Positions 18,224 through 25,605 of a DNA stretch of 64,000 bases are shown one piece after another. How positions within the stretch are numbered: position 1 is the stretch's first letter; each line of letters starts with the position of its first letter. The position numbers and the translations under genes are program-made. The DNA comes from Aequorivita lipolytica (GTDB lineage Bacteria; Bacteroidota; Bacteroidia; Flavobacteriales; Flavobacteriaceae). The stretch is from positions 124,001-188,000 of the forward strand of contig NZ_VORU01000002.1 in assembly GCF_007997135.1 (NCBI RefSeq). Direction: 5' to 3'. The notes beneath the pieces are model-generated. The model saw only the letters and a list, made by a program, of their open reading frames with translations, had not been told where the DNA came from and did not search any database.

Positions 18224-18250
18224 ATTGACAAAGTTTTAAAATTTGTCAAT
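18224..18250. repeat. REP-like palindrome after pyk
   Basis: ATTGACAAA and TTTGTCAAT, 9-bp arms around GTTTTAAAA. It resembles the CTTTGACAAAG palindromes around the RAYT gene at 23643-24275 and may double as a weak terminator for pyk and for the convergent secreted-protein gene. Confidence 0.6.
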
Positions 18251-18271
18251 ATTAATTTCAGAATAAGGATT

Positions 18272-19642
18272 TTATTCTTTTATAACTTTTTTTACGAGTT
18301 CTCCGCTATCGGTTGTTATTGTTAAAAAATAAATGCCGCTTTGAAGGTTTGTAATATCCACTTCCTGAATATTCCCGTTTTGTTGAAGAACCTTTTTACC
18401 CAAAATATCAAAAACGCTAGCACCTACAATGTTTTCAGTTTTTGAATCTATAAAGACCAAACCATTTGTAGGATTGGGGTAGATTTTTACAGTATCTAAT
18501 TGGTTCTCATCAATCCCAATAATTGTCATGTTTTCATACCAAGCTATTTTATCATCATTTTGGGATGCAGAAATTACGTCAATGTCACCATCGTTGTCAA
18601 TATCAGCAGCATACACATGGCGGGGAAATTGAACTTCTGTTGTTATTACGTTTTTCGTTCCATAAGTGCCTTGCCCGTCTAAATTTTCAAACCGTACCAC
18701 TTCTCCTCCAAAAGTTTCGGCAAGGGTAGATAAAACATCATTATCGCCATCATTGTCAAGATCTGCCACATAAACAGTCCAAGCACTGTCTAATGTATTT
18801 GTAATTACAATTTTTGGCCCGAAATTACCAAGCCCATCTATGTTTTCATACCAAGCCACTTCATTGTCTCCTGGAGATGCTGAAAAAACATCCATATCAT
18901 TATCTCCATCGGCATCAGCGACAAAGATTCCATTTGAATATGAGGCAAAATCGCGAATAACACGTCGCGAGCCAAAGTTGCCCAAACCATCTAAGTTTTC
19001 ATACCAGAATATTTTTGCAACATCTGGGGCATTCCCGTTGCCCACCACATCAAGATCTCCATCGCCGTCCATATCGGCAGCCACTACGGAGCGTGAATTG
19101 ACCAGGTTGTCATCTATAATTATTCTAAAGCTAAAATCTCCGCTGCCATCAAGGTTTTCGTGCCAAGCCAAGCCCGAACCATCAGATGCCGAAACAACAT
19201 CATTATCGCCATCACCATCCAAATCGATCGCTATGACCGAAAAACCGCCATCGGCATTTCCAGCGATTCCTATTTCTGGACCGAAATTCCCAAGACCATC
19301 TAAATTTTCGTACCATACCACGCGGTCTAAGGAAGAAGATACTCCCAATACGTCAATATCGCCATCATTATCCAGATCCGCCGCGTATATTGCTTTTGTT
19401 TCACTAAGAAGTCCTATTAGGTTCAAAGAGCTAAAAGTGCCATTACCGTCCATATTTCGATACCAAGCAATATTATTTTTAAATCTTGCGGCAGATAAAA
19501 TATCTAATTTTCCATCCCCGTCTATATCTGCCGTAAAAACTTGAACCGGAAGCTCTGCCTCTGTAGAAATTATTTGTTGCGGACCAAACTGTGAATATCC
19601 ATTAAAAAATAATAATGGTATAAAAATCAATATATATCTCAT
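18272..19642 (-). CDS. Secreted FG-GAP/VCBS repeat protein with T9SS sorting domain
   Basis: 456 residues. Signal peptide 1-18 (MRYILIFIPLLFFNGYSQ). The body is about seven repeats of roughly 50 residues, each with a calcium-binding AxDxDGDxDV core followed by WYENLDGxGNFG, the FG-GAP/VCBS beta-propeller pattern. The last 70 residues (KIYPNPTNGLVFIDS ... LQSGIYFLTITTDSGELVKKVIKE) are a type A T9SS sorting domain, so the protein is exported through the outer membrane. Function unknown; adhesion or ligand binding is typical. The metalloprotease gene upstream is also for an exported protein, but a terminator separates them. Confidence 0.9.
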   Translation of the reverse strand: MRYILIFIPLLFFNGYSQFGPQQIISTEAELPVQVFTADIDGDGKLDILSAARFKNNIAWYRNMDGNGTFSSLNLIGLLSETKAIYAADLDNDGDIDVLGVSSSLDRVVWYENLDGLGNFGPEIGIAGNADGGFSVIAIDLDGDGDNDVVSASDGSGLAWHENLDGSGDFSFRIIIDDNLVNSRSVVAADMDGDGDLDVVGNGNAPDVAKIFWYENLDGLGNFGSRRVIRDFASYSNGIFVADADGDNDMDVFSASPGDNEVAWYENIDGLGNFGPKIVITNTLDSAWTVYVADLDNDGDNDVLSTLAETFGGEVVRFENLDGQGTYGTKNVITTEVQFPRHVYAADIDNDGDIDVISASQNDDKIAWYENMTIIGIDENQLDTVKIYPNPTNGLVFIDSKTENIVGASVFDILGKKVLQQNGNIQEVDITNLQSGIYFLTITTDSGELVKKVIKE

Positions 19643-19654
19643 CTTTTAATAGAT

Positions 19655-19687
19655 AAAAAGAAAGGCTCTATTTTTTAGAGCCTTTCT
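19655..19687 (-). terminator. Terminator of the M43-like metalloprotease gene
   Basis: 12-bp stem AGAAAGGCTCTA/TAGAGCCTTTCT (19659-19687) followed on the minus strand by T5. Confidence 0.8.
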
Positions 19688-19698
19688 AAAATTAAACT

Positions 19699-21051
19699 TT
19701 AATTTTCCTTAAAAATAATATCCTGATCTGTAGCTCCGTCAAGATAATTCTTTTCTACTTTATAAAGACCGGGGTTTAACTCATTAATTAAAGTTGGGTG
19801 GTTTATGCCTAAGGAATCCTTTGGTGTAATGGTAATATTGGAATTTAAAACACCATCATTAAATCTAGTCACGCTTCCCCATGCTGGCTTGTTATTGTAG
19901 TTGTCATAACATCTTCGTGTTAATTGACCATTGGCAATACAGGGCGAGATCAAATCTATAAAGATGGCAGTATGGTTGGGGTGGGTTATGATACTGAAAT
20001 CTGTCTCATATTTGCTAATGGTTAAAACCGCATTGGTGTTATAATAAAAAGAGGTGTCGTTATAATCTGAAGGCAGGGGGCAATCGCAACTGCATTCCAC
20101 AAACTTATAGTCGAATCCCGGCTGGAACAAAGGTACATAATTGGCAGGGCTTCCCTGCGTACTGCTATAAAAATATTCGCCCGCATAAGGTTCGTACAAC
20201 GAGGCAACATCAGTCAAGGCAGCGTTATAATATCCTACATCAATTGCTTGCCGCATCCGTATTCCCTGTCCTGTTGAAAAATAGTGGTTCCCACCACAGG
20301 GAATATTCACCCTTTTGCCCATGGTATTTATTATATCTTCGTGGAGTATATTATATGGGGTATTGCAATTGTCTATTTCAGCACCCGAATATTCACAATT
20401 AGAATCAGTATTTGTAGGGTTAAAACCAATATTGGCAGCTGTATCTACCACTCTATCTCCAGCAGTGATTGCATTGAAACAAGTATTGTTCGGATCACGA
20501 GTCGCATTTTCGGCTGCTGAGTTGGTATGGATAAGGTCTAAATTGTGGCCAATCTCGTGTGTTAAAATTGGAGTTAACAAGCTCGCAGAACTAACACCGC
20601 AAATAAGCGATTTGTAACTCGCAATTCCTCCAAAACCGTTGGCCCAGCCAAAAGCATAAACATTAAAGGCATTTTCATCCTTATAACCATTGGCAGCGGC
20701 CCAATTGAGCATAGCGCCATATTGTCCTGCATTTTGAAGTACAAAATACCCATCGGGATCACCTGGCAATGCCGGGCTGTCAATTGCTTCATAGCCACGG
20801 TATTTAAAATATATACCAAACTTGTTATAGAGAATGTTCAAATTTGCCACTCCCTGCAAAACATCGTTCGCCCTATTGGGAAAATAATCAATACCATTAG
20901 GATGATTAATCCCCCAGAACTTAATATTAAATACTACAATTTCACAGTCATCAAAAAAATTTTCATCTGTGGAATAGCTATAAACCCCGGAAGGATCTGT
21001 GCTTGTTGGTTCGGGTGTTGCACACTCTGCATTATTCTGTTGTGCGTTCAT
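19699..21051 (-). CDS. Pappalysin-like (M43-type) zinc metalloprotease, start region frameshifted
   Basis: 450 residues from the ATG at 21051. The zinc site is HEIGHNLDLIH (third ligand in the extended HExxHxxxxxH pattern). A downstream NTMGK would be the Met-turn, and paired cysteines suggest an extracellular enzyme. From the 21051 start there is no signal peptide. An ATG at 21094 begins a signal-peptide-like MKNLLLF, but in another frame. Removing one base from A6 at 21073-21078 joins it to this frame, giving a leader ending NVLFMNA before QQNN. The gene is thus frameshifted at its start, phase-variable, or affected by a sequencing error. No T9SS domain is visible at the C-terminus. Confidence 0.8.
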   Translation of the reverse strand: MNAQQNNAECATPEPTSTDPSGVYSYSTDENFFDDCEIVVFNIKFWGINHPNGIDYFPNRANDVLQGVANLNILYNKFGIYFKYRGYEAIDSPALPGDPDGYFVLQNAGQYGAMLNWAAANGYKDENAFNVYAFGWANGFGGIASYKSLICGVSSASLLTPILTHEIGHNLDLIHTNSAAENATRDPNNTCFNAITAGDRVVDTAANIGFNPTNTDSNCEYSGAEIDNCNTPYNILHEDIINTMGKRVNIPCGGNHYFSTGQGIRMRQAIDVGYYNAALTDVASLYEPYAGEYFYSSTQGSPANYVPLFQPGFDYKFVECSCDCPLPSDYNDTSFYYNTNAVLTISKYETDFSIITHPNHTAIFIDLISPCIANGQLTRRCYDNYNNKPAWGSVTRFNDGVLNSNITITPKDSLGINHPTLINELNPGLYKVEKNYLDGATDQDIIFKEN

Positions 21052-21133
21052 GAAAAGTACATTTATATGTACAAAAAAGAAGTAGGTTTTTCATAATTAA
21101 AAAGATTTGGGTTAATAATATCTTAAATATATG

Positions 21134-21141
21134 CAAAAATA
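21134..21141 (-). promoter_or_regulatory. -7 box of the metalloprotease promoter
   Basis: TATTTTTG on the minus strand, full match to TAnnTTTG. It would start the transcript near 21128, giving a leader of about 35 bases before the ATG at 21094. It abuts the palindrome at 21141-21158. Confidence 0.6.
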
Positions 21142-21158
21142 ATTACCGAACGGTAATT
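21141..21158. promoter_or_regulatory. Palindromic operator between the XRE gene and the metalloprotease gene
   Basis: AATTACCG-AA-CGGTAATT, two perfect 8-base arms. It lies between the -33 and -7 positions of the metalloprotease promoter and 34 bases before the likely XRE start, the place where a divergently encoded XRE repressor would bind. Binding by the XRE protein is inference. Confidence 0.6.
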
Positions 21159-21192
21159 GTATGGATTTTTTCGACCACTGACCTTCGTGTCA

Positions 21193-21432
21193 TTGGATGC
21201 AAAAGAAAATAATACCGATTTATTACGCTGGCTTGCAGAAAGAACAAAGGAGCTTCGAGTACAAAAAGACTTGACCCAGCTCCAGTGTTTTCACGAGACT
21301 AATGTACATGTGGGGAGGATTGAGCAAGGCAAACGGGACATCTCTTTCACTACCTTGATAAAACTGTGCGATTACTTCAGTATTACCCCAGAAGAATTTT
21401 TTGAGGGTTTTAAATATCTTCCCAAAAAATAA
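21193..21432 (+). CDS. XRE-family helix-turn-helix regulator
   Basis: 79 residues from a TTG at 21193. The frame is open from a TTG at 21157, but that codon overlaps the operator palindrome, so the later start is preferred. The helix-turn-helix covers LRVQKDLTQLQCFHETNVHVGRIEQGKR, and DISFTTLIKLCDYFSITPEEFF completes the XRE fold; no other domain is present. It is likely to bind the palindrome just upstream and control both itself and the divergent metalloprotease. A fragment of a second XRE gene follows. Confidence 0.8.
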   Translation: MDAKENNTDLLRWLAERTKELRVQKDLTQLQCFHETNVHVGRIEQGKRDISFTTLIKLCDYFSITPEEFFEGFKYLPKK

Positions 21433-21434
21433 AA

Positions 21435-21563
21435 TTAACGCTCTCGCGGGAATTTATCAATAGAATTGAAAATGGAAAAGTAAATATCTCGCTAACGAAT
21501 GTAGTGGAAATTGCTAAATCCTTAGATATTACATCTAAGGATTTATTGGATTTTAATCTATAA
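21435..21563 (+). pseudogene. Remnant of a second XRE regulator (C-terminal half)
   Basis: An open frame without a usable start reads LTLSREFINRIENGKVNI and then SLTNVVEIAKSLDITSKDLLDF before a TAA at 21561. This is the second half of an XRE helix-turn-helix domain. The first half is missing, and the fragment begins right after the stop of the intact XRE gene, as if one copy had been cut by recombination with the other. Confidence 0.65.
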
Positions 21564-21595
21564 ACTAACTTATACTTGGCAAAATTTTATTCATT

Positions 21596-22357
21596 CTAAT
21601 CCGCCACCTCCACCTTCTCAAGCTTCATCCCATTCGCTTCTTTGGTAATAGTAACATTATAACCAAAACCGGTGGTCTTATAATTGTAAACTATTTTTTG
21701 AAGCTCATTTTCATTTCGTAAAATCTGTAACTCGCTTACAAGATCGGTTTTCTTTTTATTGCCGTTTTGCTGGGTTTCGCTATTGGAACCTTTCGGGTTT
21801 GGAAAAGCAAATTCCTTTGGAATATTGAAAAGTTGCTGCGCTGTAAAAAACGCTTCGTGCCATTTATCCGTTGGCAAAATCAAAGTTTCGGTTTTGGTGG
21901 GTTTACTTGCCGTGCCTCCGGTTGCTTCGGAATAATTCATCTTTGGGAAATCCTTTTTTAATTCCTCAGAATAGTTTTTTGCGGAAGCATCTTCCCCGGG
22001 AGGGGAAAATTTCGACATAAAACCATTAAATGCAAATCCCTTTTTATTGTTGTATTCAATCTCATCCATCGCGCCATCAATTCCGCCCACGTTCATCGTT
22101 GTTTTTCCTTCGGAATTCACAAGTTTTACTTTTGTTCCCAGTGGCATTACGGCCAACTTTGCACTTTGAAGATTTGGAAATTCGCGCAAGGTCAAACCAC
22201 TTACCGCGGTAACGTACATAGCATCGGGAGCGGTTTCTGTGGGAATGGAATCAGTCACAACTGTTTGATTTCCTTCGTTATTTTTGGCGTCGTTTTTACA
22301 GGAAAAAAGAAATGTAAAACCTACAAGGGTAAGGATAGAAAAAGCTACGGTCTTCAT
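21596..22357 (-). CDS. SH3-domain lipoprotein
   Basis: 253 residues. Type II signal peptide with lipobox LFSC (Cys20). A linker rich in N, T and D is followed by an SH3-like segment, MYVTAVSGLTLREFPNLQSAK, with LPLGTKV-type spacing, at about residues 47-115. The rest is uncharacterised and ends ITKEANGMKLEKVEVAD. SH3 domains in such lipoproteins usually bind peptidoglycan. A near-consensus box TATCTTTA lies about 25 bases upstream. Cellular role unknown. Confidence 0.75.
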   Translation of the reverse strand: MKTVAFSILTLVGFTFLFSCKNDAKNNEGNQTVVTDSIPTETAPDAMYVTAVSGLTLREFPNLQSAKLAVMPLGTKVKLVNSEGKTTMNVGGIDGAMDEIEYNNKKGFAFNGFMSKFSPPGEDASAKNYSEELKKDFPKMNYSEATGGTASKPTKTETLILPTDKWHEAFFTAQQLFNIPKEFAFPNPKGSNSETQQNGNKKKTDLVSELQILRNENELQKIVYNYKTTGFGYNVTITKEANGMKLEKVEVAD

Positions 22358-22420
22358 AATCTGGAGTTTTAAATTAGCTAAAGATAAGTAGCTTTTTTAC
22401 ATAATTAAAATTTATGATTC

Positions 22421-22489
22421 GGTGTCCTCCCCAACCCCTCCAAAGGAGGGGCTTTAAACTCCCTTCCCTTTGGGAAGGGCCGGGGATGG
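22421..22489. repeat. REP-like palindromic element downstream of dinB
   Basis: Two adjacent G/C-rich hairpins, CCCCTCCAAAGGAGGGG and CCCTTCCCTTTGGGAAGGG, sitting in AT-rich surroundings immediately after the dinB stop. Same loose family as 13025-13094. Confidence 0.7.
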
Positions 22490-22491
22490 GA

Positions 22492-23595
22492 CTAAAATTC
22501 AAATTTCAATTGTACGTCTATTGATTCTTTCGGAGCCTGCTTTTTCTTTGGAGTTTCGTTGTTTAGGTTTGAAATTGAAATTCCCAACAACCGTACCGAT
22601 TCCTTCATCTTTTCCTGAAATAACAATTCTTTAACCACATCCAAAATCAATTCTTTTGAAGCGATAAAAAGCGGAAGTGTTTTACTGCGGGTTTGCAGTG
22701 TGAAATCGCGGTATTTTATTTTCAAAGTAACAGTTTTTCCAGCTAGTTTACTCTTCTGCAAACGCTTTTCAACTTCAGCTGCAATTTCTTCGAGACGTTC
22801 CATCATAAAAATTTCAGAAGAAATATTTTCTGAAAACGTATGTTCCGCCGCCAATGATTTCTGTGTTCGCGAAGGTTTCACTTTGCTGTTGTGAATTCCG
22901 CGAACCACCTTGTAATAAAATCCACCACTCTTCCCGAAGTTTTCTTCTAAAAAGTCAAAGGTTTTTCCTTTTAAATCCTTTCCTGTAAAAATTCCCAAAC
23001 GGTACATTTTCTCCTTTGTGACTTTCCCAACGCCATAAAATTTCTTTACATCCAGCGTTTCCAAAAATGGGACTACTTCCTCCGGACCAATTGTTTTTTG
23101 TCCGTTGGGTTTGTTAATATCACTGGCAATTTTTGCAACAAATTTATTCATCGAAATTCCCGCGGAAGCATTCAAACCAGTCTTTTCCTTTATCTTTTTT
23201 CGAATTTCCGCAGCGATCATTGTTGCACTGGGATTGCCTTTTTTATTTTCGGTAACGTCCAGATAAGCTTCATCCAGCGAAAGCGGCTCAACCAAATCTG
23301 TATATTCAAAAAATATTTTCCGAATTTGTGTTGAAACTTCTTTATAACGGTCAAAATTAGTGCGCACAAAAATTAATTCGGGGCAAAGTTTTCTAGCCAT
23401 TGCACCGCTCATCGCGCTGCGAACCCCGAATTTTCTTGCCTCATAACTCGCTGCCGCAACTACCCCGCGCGCAGAACTTCCACCAACCGCCAAAGGTTTC
23501 CCGCGCAATTCGGGGTTGTCCAGCTGCTCCACGGACGCGTAAAAAGCGTCCATATCTACGTGGATTATTTTGCGGATTGGGAACGAGTCTTGCAT
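22492..23595 (-). CDS. dinB: DNA polymerase IV
   Basis: 367 residues. Y-family translesion polymerase. Catalytic acidic residues appear in IIHVDMDAFYASVEQ near the N-terminus and in PLSLDEAYLDVTEN. The helix-hairpin-helix region contains KFYGVGKVTKEKMYRLGI. There is no obvious C-terminal beta-clamp pentapeptide beyond SIDVQLKFEF, whose QLKF core could serve. Flanked by REP-like elements on both sides. Confidence 0.94.
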   Translation of the reverse strand: MQDSFPIRKIIHVDMDAFYASVEQLDNPELRGKPLAVGGSSARGVVAAASYEARKFGVRSAMSGAMARKLCPELIFVRTNFDRYKEVSTQIRKIFFEYTDLVEPLSLDEAYLDVTENKKGNPSATMIAAEIRKKIKEKTGLNASAGISMNKFVAKIASDINKPNGQKTIGPEEVVPFLETLDVKKFYGVGKVTKEKMYRLGIFTGKDLKGKTFDFLEENFGKSGGFYYKVVRGIHNSKVKPSRTQKSLAAEHTFSENISSEIFMMERLEEIAAEVEKRLQKSKLAGKTVTLKIKYRDFTLQTRSKTLPLFIASKELILDVVKELLFQEKMKESVRLLGISISNLNNETPKKKQAPKESIDVQLKFEF

Positions 23596-23606
23596 CTTGT
23601 CTCTGG

Positions 23607-23635
23607 CTTTGACAAAGTTTTAAACTTTGTCAAAG
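23607..23635. repeat. Head-to-head REP pair beside the RAYT gene
   Basis: CTTTGACAAAGTTT (23607-23620) and its exact reverse complement (23622-23635) around a single T, between dinB and the RAYT stop. Each half is itself a small palindrome, CTTTG-A-CAAAG. Confidence 0.8.
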
Positions 23636-23642
23636 TTAAGGT

Positions 23643-24275
23643 TTAGAATTCTTCTATACCTGATATTCTTGGTGTTTGAGAATGTACAAAAACGAAATTT
23701 TCAACACTATCAAAATAATTCAAAACCTCTTTCCTCATTAATAAAGTAGGCTTCTTTGAAATTAGGGAATTATATGATGAATGTTGCCATTGATTTGGAA
23801 AGTTACAAAGCCCAGCTTCTACAGGGTTTGTATGAATGTAATGCATTAATTTTCTAAAATAAATTTCATCCAAAACTTCTTTTCGTTTAAATGGTCTCAT
23901 AAAAAGATTTCCTTTTCTTGATTCCTGTTTATTAAAAGCTTGTGTATAAGAACTAAATAAATTTGAAAATTGCTTGCTTACATATAAATTTTGCTTTTTA
24001 GAATTTTTATAGTTTTCAATTTTCAAAAGTTCCTTGTGGGATTTTACTTTAACTAAAAAGTGGAAATGATTTGGCATTAAACAATAGCAAAAGGTTTCGA
24101 CAACTGGAAAAAGATATTTCTTATATTTTCGAAGAAAGAATTCATAATTTTCTGATGAAGTGAAAATATGTTCCTTTCCGTTGGCACGATTGTAAATATG
24201 AAAGTGTCTGTCCGTTTCCAAAATATTATTTTTTAGAACTATTAAGATAAATAATTGAACGCTTAACTTTGACAA
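23643..24275 (-). CDS. REP-associated tyrosine transposase (RAYT)
   Basis: Up to 210 residues. HUH motif His70-Phe-His72 in CLMPNHFHFLVKV and catalytic tyrosine Tyr110 in SSYTQAFNKQ mark a Y1 transposase of the RAYT group, single-copy relatives of IS200/IS605 enzymes that act on REP palindromes. The typical HIHTNPVEAGL-like segment reads MHYIHTNPVEAG. No ATG exists in the N-terminal part: the frame opens with a TTG at 24275 inside a REP element, and a TTG at 24221 (LETDRHFHIYNRANG) would be nearer the usual start. The domain is intact, so it may still be active. Flanking REP copies support the assignment. Confidence 0.88.
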   Translation of the reverse strand: MSKLSVQLFILIVLKNNILETDRHFHIYNRANGKEHIFTSSENYEFFLRKYKKYLFPVVETFCYCLMPNHFHFLVKVKSHKELLKIENYKNSKKQNLYVSKQFSNLFSSYTQAFNKQESRKGNLFMRPFKRKEVLDEIYFRKLMHYIHTNPVEAGLCNFPNQWQHSSYNSLISKKPTLLMRKEVLNYFDSVENFVFVHSQTPRISGIEEF

Positions 24276-24358
24276 AGTTTCTGTAATTTTAATTAATATC
24301 AGTTAACTTTAAAATCAATTCAGATTTTTTATTAACTATCTTAAACTTTGTCAAAGTT
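24265..24358. repeat. REPIN-like element between the RAYT and its divergent neighbour
   Basis: AACTTTGACAAAGTTT (24265-24280) and its exact reverse complement AAACTTTGTCAAAGTT (24343-24358), 62 bases apart. This is the two-inverted-REP arrangement mobilised by RAYT enzymes. Both flanking genes take their earliest possible TTG start from within an arm. Confidence 0.75.
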
Positions 24359-25019
24359 GAAAACAGCAATAATATTAGGCGCAACCGGATTAACAGGCCG
24401 TATTTTACTTCAAAAACTTATAGAGGATGCTTCTTTTGAAAAAATAAAATTCTTTTCCCGAAGTGCTACAGAGCAATATTCTTCTAAAATCGAAGAGCAT
24501 TTGATTGACATGTTTCAATTGGAAAAATATATAGAGGCGTTTACGGCCGATGTGGTTTTCTGCTGTATTGGCACCACAAAATCAAAAACCCCCGACAAAG
24601 AAACCTATAAAAAGATAGATTACGGTATTCCCGTTACCGCCGCAAAACTTGCGAAGCAGAACAATATTGAAAATTTTATAGTAATTTCAGCAATGGGCGC
24701 AGATGTAAACAGCAGCTTTTTTTACAACAAAACCAAAGGCGAAATGCAACGCGATGTTTTAGCGGAGAATATTGAAAACACTTATATTCTACAACCTTCG
24801 CTTATTGTAGGCGACCGTGATGAAAATCGTTTTGGCGAAAAAGTTGCGACCTTTTTTATGAAGACTTTCGGGTTTTTAATTCCTAAGAAATACAAAATGA
24901 TAAAGGCCGAAACTATAGCGGAAGCAATGTTAATTCTGGCGAAAGAAAGATTTTCAAAACATCAAATTACTTCTGAGGAAATTAAACAAATAGCACAAAA
25001 TGCAGGAAATAGAACGTAA
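24357..25019 (+). CDS. NAD(P)H-binding oxidoreductase-like protein
   Basis: 220 residues from the TTG at 24357 (MKTAIILGATGLTGRILL). A TTG at 24348 is also in frame, and both lie in or on the edge of a REP arm; no ATG is available. Rossmann motif GATGLTG at residues 8-14, then VVFCCIGTTKSK and a conserved FIVISAMGADVNSSFFYNK segment. This resembles the short NAD(P)-binding proteins of the HTATIP2/YwnB kind. The substrate is unknown. The last 20 bases overlap the CYTH gene. Confidence 0.78.
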   Translation: MKTAIILGATGLTGRILLQKLIEDASFEKIKFFSRSATEQYSSKIEEHLIDMFQLEKYIEAFTADVVFCCIGTTKSKTPDKETYKKIDYGIPVTAAKLAKQNNIENFIVISAMGADVNSSFFYNKTKGEMQRDVLAENIENTYILQPSLIVGDRDENRFGEKVATFFMKTFGFLIPKKYKMIKAETIAEAMLILAKERFSKHQITSEEIKQIAQNAGNRT

Positions 25020-25470
25020 ATTTTTGGTCACAAGTGAGGCGTTTAAAAATGAAGCCCACAAGCGCACACGTATTGTTCAAGGTTTTTTGAACACCCATCC
25101 CGAGCGAACCGTGCGCGTGCGTATTCAGGGAAATGATGGTTTTTTAACCATTAAAGGGAAATCCAACAAATCCGGTCTTTCGCGTTTTGAGTGGGAAAAA
25201 CAAATCTCCCAATTAGAAGCTGAGGAATTACTTCACCTTTGTGAACCTGGCATTATTGAAAAAACGCGTTATGAAATTTATATTGATAACCACACTTTTG
25301 AAGTTGATGATTTTATGGGTGAAAACGAAGGGTTAATTATAGCTGAAATAGAACTTAATTCAGAAACCGAACCCTTTTCAAAACCCGAATGGCTGGGAAA
25401 GGAAGTTACGGGAGACGTTAAATATTACAATTCAAATTTGAGTAAAAACCCTTTTAAAAACTGGAGTTGA
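25000..25470 (+). CDS. CYTH domain protein (triphosphate tunnel family)
   Basis: 156 residues. N-terminal ExExK-type motif in MQEIERKFLV, then RVRIQGNDGFLTIKGKS and a C-terminal EGLIIAEIELNSE with tunnel acidic residues. This family hydrolyses inorganic triphosphate or acts as class IV adenylate cyclase; the short length favours tripolyphosphatase. Its start overlaps the end of the upstream oxidoreductase gene by 20 bases, so they are co-translated. Confidence 0.88.
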   Translation: MQEIERKFLVTSEAFKNEAHKRTRIVQGFLNTHPERTVRVRIQGNDGFLTIKGKSNKSGLSRFEWEKQISQLEAEELLHLCEPGIIEKTRYEIYIDNHTFEVDDFMGENEGLIIAEIELNSETEPFSKPEWLGKEVTGDVKYYNSNLSKNPFKNWS

Positions 25471-25533
25471 AAAAAGTAGCAGTATGCAGTTGGCAGTGAT
25501 TGCGGTTTTTTAGGTGGCTTTTTTATTAACTTC

Positions 25534-25569
25534 AAAAAAAACTGCCCTAGCAATAAATACCGGGGCAGT
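25534..25569 (-). terminator. Terminator of the RND efflux operon
   Basis: On the minus strand ACTGCCC (complement of 25563-25569) and GGGCAGT form the stem of a hairpin that is followed by eight T. It lies 37 bases after the TolC-like stop. Confidence 0.75.
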
Positions 25570-25605
25570 CAACCAATCAACTAATTATCCAATAAAAAAA
25601 ATTTA

